From Caldisericia bacterium (GTDB lineage: Bacteria; Caldisericota; Caldisericia; JAAYUI01): a DNA stretch of 45,652 nucleotides. The DNA is taken from positions 1-45,652 of the forward strand of contig JAGNLA010000013.1 of NCBI GenBank assembly GCA_017999835.1. The letters are read 5' to 3'. Made by a program: the position numbers and the translations under genes. Of the stretch, positions 15,371-23,098 are shown piece after piece. Each line of letters starts with the position of its first letter. Within the stretch, counting starts at the first letter, position 1. Under the pieces are notes generated by a model, which was not told the origin of the DNA, did no database searches, and was given only the letters and a program-made list of their open reading frames with translations.

Positions 15371-16942
15371 ATGAAAGTGGTAACTTCAGTTCAGATGAAA
15401 GAGATAGACCTGCAGACAACTGCAAGGTTTGGCGTACCATCAATGGTTCTGATGGAAAATGCCGGCGCAACTGTTGCCGATGTGGCAATTTCCGAATTCA
15501 AAGCCACCAGGCCTGTCATTGTCTGTGGAAAAGGCGGCAATGGAGGTGATGGATTTGTTGCAGCAAGACACCTTGCCATGCGCGGCATCCCATGCAGAGT
15601 TTTCCTGCTTGGATCAATAGAAGACCTTGCTGGTGACGCAAAGACCAACTTCGGGATTCTGGCAAAGGGTTTTTCAGGATTCATAGAGTTATTTGTCGGA
15701 GCCAACGACAGAAATCTCAACGACCTTTCACATGCTCTTCAAAATTGCGATTTGATCATAGACTGTCTGCTTGGTACAGGATTGACCAACTCGCCAGACG
15801 GTTATCTTGCCCAGGCGATTGAGTTGATAAACTCTGTCTGTGCGCAAGTTTTATCATGCGATATTCCATCAGGAGTCGACGGTTCGACTGGCAAAATTCC
15901 AGGATTGGCCGTAAAGGCTGACGTAACCTGCACTTTTGGGCTACCTAAAATCGGTCATCTCCTTTTCCCAGGGGCCTTGACTGTTGGAAGGCTGATGCTT
16001 ACAAATGTAGGTTTTCCTCATGTTCTACTGACCGACCCGGAGATTCAGACAAATATTCTCACAGGCATAGAAGCCAAAGCATTGCTGCCAAAAAGACCGA
16101 TAAATGCCCACAAGGGGACATTTGGAAAAGTAGTGGTTGTCGGAGGATCATCAAACTACCCCGGTGCTGCCTTACTCTCAGGACTGGGCGCTATCAAAAC
16201 CGGTGCAGGTCTTACCGAAATAATCGTTCCAGAAACGATCTTCTCGTCTGTTGCATGTCGTTATCCGGAAATCATTGTTAGCCCTGCAAAGGCCACAGAA
16301 AACGGTATTTTCCATCCGGATTCGATTGAAAAGATTATCAGCTCTTGCTCAAGAGCCTCATGTGTCGTTTTTGGTCCTGGCATCACCAGAGACGAGAGTC
16401 TTAAATTGATTCTTTCGGAAATCCTCAGCAAAGTTGAAGTTCCGGTGCTCATAGACGCTGACGCGTTAACCATACTTGCCCAATCTCCTGAGAACATTCT
16501 CATGCGAACAGAATATGGCCTGCAAACCATCATCACCCCTCACTGGGGCGAGGCAAGCCGTTTCGGGACGGTTGCCGGAGAGTTGGCAAACGATCCAATA
16601 ACCACTGTCAGACGCTTCTCTTCAAGGTTTGGCACAATTACCGTACTCAAGTCTGCAAGGACAGTCATCGCCTCTCCAAAAGGACAGGTTTCTATTAATA
16701 TTACCGGTAACACGGCACTTTCCAAAGGTGGCTCCGGTGACGTGCTATCAGGCTGCATAGCTGCTTTGGTTGCCCAGGGGCTTGATCCTTATGACGCCTG
16801 CTGTCTGGGTTGCCACATGCTTGGCAGGGCAGGCGAGTTGGTTTCAAAAGACAACGGAGAACAGGGAGTTATCTCGACTGAAGTTGCGATGATGCTTCCA
16901 AAAACAATGATGGAGGCTCAACCAAATGAAAACATTGATTAA
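15371..16942 (+). CDS. nnr: Bifunctional NAD(P)HX epimerase / ADP-dependent NAD(P)HX dehydratase
   Basis: A 523-residue fusion that repairs hydrated NADH/NADPH. Residues 1-215 are the YjeF-N epimerase: Glu-Asn-Ala-Gly near residue 28-31, Gly-Lys-Gly-Gly-Asn-Gly-Gly-Asp-Gly (about 54-62), and Cys-Asp-Ile-Pro-Ser-Gly-Val-Asp-Gly near 170. Residues 235-515 are the ribokinase-like dehydratase: His-Lys-Gly-x-Phe-Gly-Lys-Val-x-Val-Val-Gly-Gly-Ser, Ala-Gly-Leu-Thr, and Asn-Thr-Ala-Leu-Ser-Lys-Gly-Gly-Ser-Gly-Asp-Val-Leu-Ser-Gly with the catalytic Asp. Length and order are normal for the bacterial fusion. Its 3' end overlaps mtaD by 17 nt, making it the first gene of a four-gene operon with methylthioadenosine catabolism. 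Confidence 0.96.
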   Translation: MKVVTSVQMKEIDLQTTARFGVPSMVLMENAGATVADVAISEFKATRPVIVCGKGGNGGDGFVAARHLAMRGIPCRVFLLGSIEDLAGDAKTNFGILAKGFSGFIELFVGANDRNLNDLSHALQNCDLIIDCLLGTGLTNSPDGYLAQAIELINSVCAQVLSCDIPSGVDGSTGKIPGLAVKADVTCTFGLPKIGHLLFPGALTVGRLMLTNVGFPHVLLTDPEIQTNILTGIEAKALLPKRPINAHKGTFGKVVVVGGSSNYPGAALLSGLGAIKTGAGLTEIIVPETIFSSVACRYPEIIVSPAKATENGIFHPDSIEKIISSCSRASCVVFGPGITRDESLKLILSEILSKVEVPVLIDADALTILAQSPENILMRTEYGLQTIITPHWGEASRFGTVAGELANDPITTVRRFSSRFGTITVLKSARTVIASPKGQVSINITGNTALSKGGSGDVLSGCIAALVAQGLDPYDACCLGCHMLGRAGELVSKDNGEQGVISTEVAMMLPKTMMEAQPNENID

Positions 16943-18191
16943 AGGCAGAATTGTCCCGGTAAACGACGCATTGCCGGCAGAGTTTGACGGTTATGTATCA
17001 GTCATTGACAACCTCATCGATTACGTTGGCACAGAGCGACCTTCAGGCAGCTTTGATACGGAACTCGATTTCTCTGATATGGTCGTCATGCCAGGTCTTG
17101 TTAACACACACACCCATGCTTCAATGACGCTGCTTCGCGGAGTAGCTGACGATCTGAACCTTCAGGACTGGCTCAACAAGGAAATCTTCCCAAGGGAAGC
17201 CAAGATGACCCCTGATGACATATATTGGGGCGCAAAGCTTGCCATCGCCGAGTTCCTGTTGGGTGGTACGACCTGCTTTGCCGACATGTACTTTACCGAC
17301 AGGGTAGCTCACGCCGTAACAGAAAGTGGTATCAGAGCAAACATCTCGCTTGGCATGACCATCTTTGGCGGACAAGACGGACTCAAAAACGGTGTCGAAT
17401 TTGCCAACAAATGGCAAAATGCCGAAAACGGCAGGATTCATACCTGCCTTGGTCCACACGCAATCTACACCTGTCCGGTTGATTTCATGAAAGACATTGT
17501 GAAAGCAGCAAAAGACAACAGCCTCGGCATCCACATGCACATTTCTGAAACCAAGAAGGAAAATGACGACTGCGCAACATGTAACGGAGCCTCTCCGGTC
17601 AAGGTGCTAGGAGACCTTGGGGCTTTCGACGTTCCAACCATCGCTGCCCACTGTGTCTGCCTAAGCGATGAAGATATGGACATCCTGAAAGCAAAGAATG
17701 TCAGCCCTGCACTAAACATTGGTTCAAACTTCAAGCTGGGTTCCGGCATTGCAAGAATTGCCGACATGATTGACAAAGGATTAAACGTTACCATCGGAAC
17801 TGACGGCCCAGCCAGCAACAACGACCTGGACATGTGGGAAGAGATGCGCTGGGTGTCGATGTCAGCAAAGGTCTGGGGCGAACCTCTTAAAGTTCCGGCA
17901 GCCCAGGCCCTAAAACTCGCAACATCAAACGGTGCCAAAGCTCTCGGCTGGAACAACCTCGGCTCGCTTGCCAAGGGAAATCTTGCCGACCTGATAGTTG
18001 TAGACTTCTCAAACCCAAGGCTTGTGCCCGTGTTTTCCCACGTTTCCCATCTAGTTTACGCAGTCAAGCCAAGTGACATAAAGCACGTCATGGTTGACGG
18101 CAATTTTGCTGTTTGGGACAGAGAAATTCAAACTTTTGATGTGGCAGAGACAATCTCAAAAGTGAAGGAGATCGCTCGGAGGCTTGCATGA
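16926..18191 (+). CDS. mtaD: 5-methylthioadenosine / S-adenosylhomocysteine deaminase
   Basis: A 421-residue amidohydrolase that deaminates methylthioadenosine (and usually S-adenosylhomocysteine) to the inosine form. Metal ligands are visible: Asn-Thr-His-Thr-His near residue 62-66, His-Met-His-Ile-Ser-Glu near 205, Ala-Ala-His-Cys near 240, and Gly-Thr-Asp-Gly-Pro-Ala-Ser-Asn-Asn near 297, the last typical of the MtaD/TrzN subgroup. Cytoplasmic. It overlaps nnr by 17 nt and mtnP by 4 nt (ATGA). Its position directly before the phosphorylase suggests that deamination precedes phosphorolysis in this organism. Confidence 0.93.
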   Translation: MKTLIKGRIVPVNDALPAEFDGYVSVIDNLIDYVGTERPSGSFDTELDFSDMVVMPGLVNTHTHASMTLLRGVADDLNLQDWLNKEIFPREAKMTPDDIYWGAKLAIAEFLLGGTTCFADMYFTDRVAHAVTESGIRANISLGMTIFGGQDGLKNGVEFANKWQNAENGRIHTCLGPHAIYTCPVDFMKDIVKAAKDNSLGIHMHISETKKENDDCATCNGASPVKVLGDLGAFDVPTIAAHCVCLSDEDMDILKAKNVSPALNIGSNFKLGSGIARIADMIDKGLNVTIGTDGPASNNDLDMWEEMRWVSMSAKVWGEPLKVPAAQALKLATSNGAKALGWNNLGSLAKGNLADLIVVDFSNPRLVPVFSHVSHLVYAVKPSDIKHVMVDGNFAVWDREIQTFDVAETISKVKEIARRLA

Positions 18192-18958
18192 TAGGAATCA
18201 TCGGCGGTTCTGGTGTTTATGACATCGCTTGGCTTGCCGACCCACAAGAGCAGACCTTAAAGAATCGTTTTGGTGAAGCCGTCATAAAATCAGGTTGGGT
18301 TGACAACCAGGAGGTCGCCTTCCTGACCCGTCATGGCAAAGGACACAAGGTTTCGCCATCGATGATAAACTACCGAGCAAACATCATGGCTCTGGCTGAT
18401 TTTGGTGTTACTGACATTGTGGCAACCTATGCAGTTGGCGGGATCAATCCCAAGATGGTTCCGGGTGATTTTGCAATCTGTGACCAGTTCATAGATTTTA
18501 CAAAAAACAGGATCGGTACTTTTTATGACCAGGGTGGAAAAGTCGTCCACACCGACATGTCAAAACCTTACAGCCCAAAGCTTCAGGAGTACATCGAAGA
18601 GGCACTGATTAAAGAGCACGCGGTGTTCCATCCCGATGCCGTCTACGTCTGCACCGAAGGCCCAAGATACGAAACCCCTGCTGAAATCAAGGCTTTCTCA
18701 ATAATGGGTGCGACAATCGTTGGCATGACCGGATGCCCGGAAGCTGCATTGGCAAACGAGCTGGGCATGGCTTTTGGCGGAATCGCAGTCATCACAAACC
18801 TTGCTGCTGGCGTTGCCAAACACCCACTTGGTCACAAGGAAGTTATGGACACCTTCAACATGAGAATATCCCAGCTGAGTGGAATATTAAAAACAGTGAC
18901 AAAACTGGTTTCTGACAATCCATCGCAGGTCAATCGACCGGAGTCGATGAGTGCATGA
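18188..18958 (+). CDS. mtnP: S-methyl-5'-thioadenosine/thioinosine phosphorylase
   Basis: A 256-residue PNP/MTAP family-2 phosphorylase with Gly-Gly-Ser-Gly at residues 6-9, Arg-His-Gly-x-Gly-His (48-53), Thr-Glu-Gly-Pro-Arg-Tyr-Glu-Thr-x-Ala-Glu-Ile (156-167) and a Pro-Glu-Ala segment near 185. It cleaves methylthio-nucleosides with phosphate to methylthioribose-1-phosphate plus base. At the base-recognition position the sequence has Asn204 (Ile-Thr-Asn-Leu). Asp is typical of adenine-specific MTAPs and Asn of 6-oxopurine enzymes, so methylthioinosine is the more likely substrate, in agreement with the deaminase encoded upstream. Overlaps: ATGA with mtaD, 8 nt with mtnA. Confidence 0.9.
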   Translation: MIGIIGGSGVYDIAWLADPQEQTLKNRFGEAVIKSGWVDNQEVAFLTRHGKGHKVSPSMINYRANIMALADFGVTDIVATYAVGGINPKMVPGDFAICDQFIDFTKNRIGTFYDQGGKVVHTDMSKPYSPKLQEYIEEALIKEHAVFHPDAVYVCTEGPRYETPAEIKAFSIMGATIVGMTGCPEAALANELGMAFGGIAVITNLAAGVAKHPLGHKEVMDTFNMRISQLSGILKTVTKLVSDNPSQVNRPESMSA

Positions 18959-19922
18959 TTTTTCGCAAGAGCAGATAAAAGAGCTGCTCTGGCTGTCAAA
19001 AGTCCCAAGACCACTCGTCTGGCACGGAGATGGCCTGGACATACTTGACCAACGGTTTTTGCCTCATGAAGTTACGTATATAAAAGCAAAGACGTGGCAG
19101 GATTGCCATGATGCGATAAAGTCGATGGCAACCAGGGGCGCGCCAGTCATTGGCGTCTGCGGCGCGTACGGCATGGCGCTTGCCTGGCAAAAAGGTGAAA
19201 ACCTTATTGAAATTTCTCAAAAAATGAAGTCGGCAAGGCCAACGGCTGTAAACCTCATGTGGGCTGTCGACAGAATGCTTGAACATAAAACCCATCTGGA
19301 CAAAGCTGCTCTCGAACTTGAATTTGACGACCACAGACGTTCGTTTTCGATAGCCAAAAACGGAGCGGATTTAATAAAAGACGGTATGACCATTCTGACT
19401 CATTGCAACACCGGAAGCCTGGCCGCCGGAGGTTACGGCACAGCTCTTGGAATTATCACATGGGCAAAGCTGGTTGACCGGAAAAACATAAAAGTCATCA
19501 ACACGGAGACCCGACCCTACCTTCAGGGGGCGAGGCTGACAAGCTTCGAGCTTGGTCTTAACGGCATCGATGACACACTGATTCCGGACATGGCGGTTGC
19601 CAGCGTGATGAAAAACGTTGACCTGGTGATTATTGGAGCTGATAGAATTGCTTCAAATGGCGACACAGCCAACAAAATCGGCACTCTGACAATTGCCATC
19701 ACTGCAAAACACTTCAATGTTCCTTTTTACGTTGCTGCGCCAAAATCTACATTTGACCCGGAAACCCCAACAGGCGACAAAATCAGAATTGAGGAGCGAC
19801 CGGCATCAGAGCTGACTGAGTTTGCAGGAAAACCGATTGCTGCAAAGAACCAAAAGGTTTTCAACCCTGGGTTTGATGTGACACCAAATGAATTGATCAC
19901 CGGTTATATTTCTGAGGAGTAA
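18951..19922 (+). CDS. mtnA: Methylthioribose-1-phosphate isomerase
   Basis: A 323-residue member of the MtnA/eIF2B-alpha family that converts methylthioribose-1-phosphate to methylthioribulose-1-phosphate. Diagnostic motifs are Arg-Gly-Ala-Pro-x-Ile-Gly (residues ~63-69), Thr-His-Cys-Asn-Thr-Gly-Ser-Leu-Ala with the catalytic Cys near 153, Glu-Thr-Arg-Pro-Tyr-x-Gln-Gly, and Gly-Ala-Asp-Arg-Ile with the catalytic Asp near 225. It overlaps mtnP by 8 nt and is the last gene of the operon. No mtnB, C, D, K, W or X, and no shunt-type aldolase, follows here, so the downstream route is encoded elsewhere or differs. Confidence 0.95.
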   Translation: MHDFSQEQIKELLWLSKVPRPLVWHGDGLDILDQRFLPHEVTYIKAKTWQDCHDAIKSMATRGAPVIGVCGAYGMALAWQKGENLIEISQKMKSARPTAVNLMWAVDRMLEHKTHLDKAALELEFDDHRRSFSIAKNGADLIKDGMTILTHCNTGSLAAGGYGTALGIITWAKLVDRKNIKVINTETRPYLQGARLTSFELGLNGIDDTLIPDMAVASVMKNVDLVIIGADRIASNGDTANKIGTLTIAITAKHFNVPFYVAAPKSTFDPETPTGDKIRIEERPASELTEFAGKPIAAKNQKVFNPGFDVTPNELITGYISEE

Positions 19923-20109
19923 ACAATTTTTTTTGGTTTTATGGTTTAATACTCACCATGCTTAGAGTTAATTTCGATGATTTGTGAATACAATGTGATA
20001 CTTTGAGCAAAATAAACGGGCTTGTTGCAGGAGAGAGCACAATCTAACAATTTCAACTGATCATTCTATTAAAATAATAATTTTCTTCATCTTAACATAA
20101 CCTTGCCAT

Positions 20110-20137
20110 TTGACATTTCTATGGATTATTGTATGTT
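20110..20137 (+). promoter_or_regulatory. Promoter of the HsdR-N-like gene
   Basis: Perfect TTGACA (20110-20115), a 16-nt spacer, TATGTT (20132-20137), followed by GGAGG and the ATG at 20157. The rest of the 234-nt spacer after mtnA shows nothing else recognisable. Confidence 0.65.
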
Positions 20138-20156
20138 AAAATCAAACGGAGGTCAT

Positions 20157-21290
20157 ATGGAATTTATCGACAAAGCAAGGGAACATGCAAAGAGGGTAAC
20201 AGAGCAAAAAGGGATTGTGTTTACTGAGGAAGCCGCCAAAACATCACTGATACTGCCTTTTTTACAAATGCTTGGTTATGATGTGTTCAACGCAGCACAG
20301 GTTATCCCAGAACATATCGCCGACTGGGCAGAGAAAAAAGGCGAAAAAGTGGATTACACAGTCAAAGTTGGTGACAACACAGTCATGCTCATCGAATGCA
20401 AACAGGCAGGAGACCCTTTGGATGCTTCAAAGGAAAACCAGCTTGCCAACTATTTTCATCATCTACAAGACTGCAGCGTTGGTGTGCTGACTAATGGAGT
20501 TGTATATAAATTTTACACCGATTTGAACGCTGAAAACATCATGGATGCTGATCCATTCTTTGTTTTTGATTTTTCTAGCTTCAAAGAATGGCACGTAAAA
20601 CGACTCGAGATGTTTACCAAAGAAAACATCACCAAAAAGGATGAAATAGACTCTGACATCATCAAGACCAGAAACTACGTCGCCTTGTCGAGGTTTCTCA
20701 AAAAAGAATTGTCTGAACCCAGCGAAGATTTCGTGCGATTTGCCATAAAGCAGATGCCTTTCATCAAAAAAGCCAGCGAATCGATAATCGAAGAATTCAG
20801 GGATCACATCAAGAAAGCAGCAAGTCAAAACCAGCAAGACTACTTTGATACCCAAATCTTCAAGCTGAAGGAAGCTCAACTGACAGAACAGGATCAAAAA
20901 CCTGTCGAGGCACCTCCGGCAAAACCAACTATTGTTACAACCATCGAGGAGCTCCAGGCGTTGGCAATCGTCAAGAGCATGCTCTACAACACTATCCCTT
21001 CAGAAAAGATCGTTATGCGTGACTCTGAAAATTATTGCGACATACTAACATCCAACACGCGCATCATAAGACTTTTCTTCAACGATCCAGGAGTGCTTCA
21101 AATCAGTTTCCCAACGAGCCCGGTTTATTCCAGTCTGGGCAAAATCGACATAAAATCAGTCGAAAAACTCAACGACCATTCAGAGAAAGTCATATCCACT
21201 GTTCAAAACATTCTCCAAATTAAAGAACAAGCCAAGAAAGAAACAAAAAATCTTGATTCAGAAAAGGATATAGACACGATAATTACATAA
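20157..21290 (+). CDS. Orphan type I restriction enzyme R-subunit N-terminal-like nuclease domain protein
   Basis: A 377-residue protein. The ATG at 20157 is used because GGAGG precedes it; an in-frame ATG at 20103 lies within the promoter. Residues ~20-145 match the HSDR_N fold: a conserved Thr-Glu-Glu-Ala-x-Lys-Thr-x-x-Ile-x-Pro-x-Leu start, then Val-Asp-Tyr (Asp66) and Ile-Glu-Cys-Lys (Glu80, Lys82), i.e. a complete PD-(D/E)xK nuclease triad. A Gln-Leu-x-x-Tyr segment and Gly-Val-Leu-Thr-Asn-Gly follow. The helicase domain of true HsdR is absent, and no HsdM or HsdS lies nearby. The C-terminal ~120 residues form a small alpha/beta domain of unknown role. It could act in DNA defence or repair; function is unproven. 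Confidence 0.82.
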   Translation: MEFIDKAREHAKRVTEQKGIVFTEEAAKTSLILPFLQMLGYDVFNAAQVIPEHIADWAEKKGEKVDYTVKVGDNTVMLIECKQAGDPLDASKENQLANYFHHLQDCSVGVLTNGVVYKFYTDLNAENIMDADPFFVFDFSSFKEWHVKRLEMFTKENITKKDEIDSDIIKTRNYVALSRFLKKELSEPSEDFVRFAIKQMPFIKKASESIIEEFRDHIKKAASQNQQDYFDTQIFKLKEAQLTEQDQKPVEAPPAKPTIVTTIEELQALAIVKSMLYNTIPSEKIVMRDSENYCDILTSNTRIIRLFFNDPGVLQISFPTSPVYSSLGKIDIKSVEKLNDHSEKVISTVQNILQIKEQAKKETKNLDSEKDIDTIIT

Positions 21291-21302
21291 ATAACATAAA
21301 TT

Positions 21303-21335
21303 AATAATGCCCTGGAGATAACCCAGGGCATTATT
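21303..21335. terminator. Bidirectional Rho-independent terminator between the HsdR-N-like gene and rplI
   Basis: A 13-bp stem (21303-21315 with 21323-21335, core GCCCTGG/CCAGGGC) with a 7-nt loop. A-rich on one side and T-rich on the other, it can terminate both convergent transcripts. Confidence 0.9.
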
Positions 21336-21350
21336 TTATTCTTCTAAATA

Positions 21351-21803
21351 TCAGGCGCTCTTTACTTCGATCTTGAGGCTTGCTTCCACTTCGTGATGGA
21401 GTCTAACCTTGATGGTGTGAGATCCACACGTCTTTATTGGGTTTTCGATGATGATGTCATGCCTGTCGATGACGTACTTGAGTTCGCGCTTGATTGCCTT
21501 TGAGAGGGTTTCTGCGGTAATTGATCCAAAAAGTGTGCCTGTTGGTCCGGCTTTTGCCTGGACTTCAAGTGTTTTTGTTTCAATTGTTGCCTTGGCCTCT
21601 TCAGCTTTTGCCTTTGCCTTGGCAGATTTTTTGTCAGAAATCTCAAGGTGGTAGTTCAGGTTTGCAACTGCTGAGTCGGTGGCCACATGTGCAAGTCCCC
21701 TTGGAATAAGGTAGTTCTTGCCAAAACCATCGGCTACTTCGCACACTGCACCCTTTGCTCCAACCTTTGGGACGTCTTTGAGAAGGATGACTTTCATTTT
21801 CAT
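21351..21803 (-). CDS. rplI: 50S ribosomal protein L9
   Basis: A 150-residue L9 with N-terminal Met-Lys-Val-Ile-Leu-Leu-Lys-Asp-Val, Gly-x-x-Gly-x-x-x-x-Val-x-x-Gly-x-x-x-Asn-Tyr-Leu-Ile-Pro, a long Ala/Lys-rich linker helix (residues ~40-75) and the C-terminal RNA-binding domain with Leu-Phe-Gly-Ser-Ile-Thr. Three closely spaced ATGs (21806, 21803, 21797) compete; 21803 is chosen for its spacing from a GGTG sequence and its coupling to the rpsR stop. Last gene of the rpsF-ssb-rpsR-rplI operon, followed by a strong terminator. Confidence 0.96.
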   Translation of the reverse strand: MKMKVILLKDVPKVGAKGAVCEVADGFGKNYLIPRGLAHVATDSAVANLNYHLEISDKKSAKAKAKAEEAKATIETKTLEVQAKAGPTGTLFGSITAETLSKAIKRELKYVIDRHDIIIENPIKTCGSHTIKVRLHHEVEASLKIEVKSA

Positions 21804-22060
21804 CATTTCACCACGAACGGAAGCAGGGCGATTTCTCTTGCGAGCTTGATTGCGTCCGTTACTCTTCTCTGGTGCATTGCGCATGTGCCGGTTGCTCTTC
21901 TTGGGAGAATCTTGCCTGTATCAGTGACAAATCTCTGAAGCTGTCCGACATCCTTGTAATCTACATAATCCTGATGTTCTGCGCAGAATTTGCAGATTTT
22001 TTTTCTTGGCTTGGAAAATCTCTTTCCTCTCGGTCTTTTCCTGTCCATGTCCATTGCCAT
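21803..22060 (-). CDS. rpsR: 30S ribosomal protein S18
   Basis: An 85-residue S18 with Cys-x-x-Cys near residues 23-26 and Cys-x-x-His in the Gly-Thr-Cys-Ala-Met-His segment, the zinc-type S18, and the signature Leu-x-x-Phe-Val-x-x-x-Gly-Lys-Ile-Leu-Pro-Arg-Arg. AAGGAG precedes the ATG. It lies between ssb and rplI in the conserved order, and its stop codon overlaps the rplI start region. Confidence 0.96.
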   Translation of the reverse strand: MAMDMDRKRPRGKRFSKPRKKICKFCAEHQDYVDYKDVGQLQRFVTDTGKILPRRATGTCAMHQRRVTDAIKLAREIALLPFVVK

Positions 22061-22077
22061 TTTTTACTACTCCTTTT

Positions 22078-22521
22078 TCATGAAAACGGAATGTCTTCGT
22101 CGTTGAAGTCTGGGATTGAAAAATCATCATCGTCGGCATGCGCCGCAGGTTTTCCGGAATCCGGCCTTGAACCTTGTGGCTGAGTGCCATCCGATGGTTT
22201 CCTGTCAAGCAGGATCAGCTTGCTGGCTATTACCTCGGTAATCCAGCGCTTAATGCCGTCCTTCTCGTAATCTCTAATCGAAAGTTTTCCTTCAAGATAA
22301 CAACGGCTACCTTTTTTTAAATACTGGTGTGCGACTGTCGCCTGATTGCGCCAGAGTACACAGTTAATAAAAAGCGTGTCTTCCTTGAGTTCGCCCCCAC
22401 CGGCAGACTTGTATTTTTCTGTGCATGCAAGCCTTACTGTTGCAACCGGTGTTCCCTGCGGAGTATAGCGTAACTCGGGATCTTGAGTGAGATTTCCTAT
22501 CAGAAGGACTTTGTTAAGCAT
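22078..22521 (-). CDS. ssb: Single-stranded DNA-binding protein
   Basis: A 147-residue SSB: an OB-fold over residues 1-105 with Asn-Lys-Val-x-Leu-Ile-Gly-Asn-Leu-Thr-x-Asp-Pro-Glu-Leu-Arg-Tyr and Leu-x-Lys-Gly-Ser-Arg-x-Tyr-x-Glu-Gly-Lys-Leu. A Gly/Pro/Asp-rich linker follows, and the acidic tip ends Asp-Glu-Asp-Ile-Pro-Phe-Ser. This differs from the classical Asp-Asp-Ile-Pro-Phe end by one extra Ser. It protects single-stranded DNA and recruits partners through the tail. It shares one base with the rpsF stop, so it is translationally coupled to it. Confidence 0.96.
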   Translation of the reverse strand: MLNKVLLIGNLTQDPELRYTPQGTPVATVRLACTEKYKSAGGGELKEDTLFINCVLWRNQATVAHQYLKKGSRCYLEGKLSIRDYEKDGIKRWITEVIASKLILLDRKPSDGTQPQGSRPDSGKPAAHADDDDFSIPDFNDEDIPFS

Positions 22522-22967
22522 TAGGCTTGTGCTTCCCCTGTTGTCTCTTCAGTGGCTGGTTGATTCGAAACCATTTCTTCAACCGATGCCGGTTCTTCCT
22601 TCGGAGCTGCCATGCGTCTGTTAGCTCTTCTGGTTTCCGATGCCTTTAGCCATTCTTCACGTCTCTTGGCCGCCTTTTGGGCGTAGCTGAGATCGATAAG
22701 CACATCTCTGACAAAACCTTCAGATATTCTTACCAGTCTTCTCAGCTCAGCAATGGTTGTTGGCGGAGCCTTAAAGGTGTTAACCCAGTAAATGCCTTCC
22801 TGGTTACCTTTGATCTCATAGGCGAGTCTTCTCTTGCCCCAGCGTTTGCTGTCAACAATCTCTCCGCCTTCGGCGGTGATTGTGTCAGTCAGCTTGGCAA
22901 TAAGAGTCTTTTCGCCCTCCTCGTCCACGTTTGGAGCGAGGATAAACATCTGCTCGTACAATTTCAT
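22521..22967 (-). CDS. rpsF: 30S ribosomal protein S6
   Basis: A 148-residue S6 with N-terminal Tyr-Glu-x-Met-Phe-Ile-Leu-Ala-Pro, Lys-Arg-Trp-Gly-Lys-Arg-Arg-Leu-Ala-Tyr-x-Ile and Gly-x-Tyr-Trp-Val-Asn-x-Phe. The acidic C-terminal extension (about 45 residues rich in Glu, Pro and Ala) is longer than in minimal S6 proteins, though such tails are common in S6. GGAGG precedes the ATG. First gene of the four-gene operon, driven by the promoter at 23038-23065. Confidence 0.96.
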   Translation of the reverse strand: MKLYEQMFILAPNVDEEGEKTLIAKLTDTITAEGGEIVDSKRWGKRRLAYEIKGNQEGIYWVNTFKAPPTTIAELRRLVRISEGFVRDVLIDLSYAQKAAKRREEWLKASETRRANRRMAAPKEEPASVEEMVSNQPATEETTGEAQA

Positions 22968-23037
22968 CTAGAGTTTTCCTCCTGTGGTCTCATCGGGTCA
23001 AAGATTATCTCTGACCAGAAGGTTTGACAAACATTAG

Positions 23038-23065
23038 ATTTTAGATTGAGTACATTTGTTGTCAA
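23038..23065 (-). promoter_or_regulatory. Promoter of rpsF-ssb-rpsR-rplI
   Basis: Minus strand TTGACA (23065-23060), a 16-nt spacer, TAAAAT (23043-23038). The leader to rpsF is about 65 nt. It is divergent from, and 21 nt away from, the -10 of the kinase gene. Confidence 0.75.
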
Positions 23066-23083
23066 CTATAAACTTGACTTTCT

Positions 23084-23092
23084 TGGTATAAT
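23084..23092 (+). promoter_or_regulatory. Extended -10 promoter of the kinase-AAA gene (leaderless)
   Basis: TGG-TATAAT (23084-23092) is a perfect extended -10. No -35 lies at the proper distance; TTGACT at 23074 is only 7 nt away. The GTG start at 23099 is six bases after the hexamer and there is no Shine-Dalgarno sequence. Confidence 0.65.
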
Positions 23093-23098
23093 TACCCT

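Noticed and set aside
23074-23079. TTGACT as -35 of the kinase-AAA gene.
   Set aside because: It is only 7 nt from the TATAAT; an extended -10 without -35 explains the promoter better.
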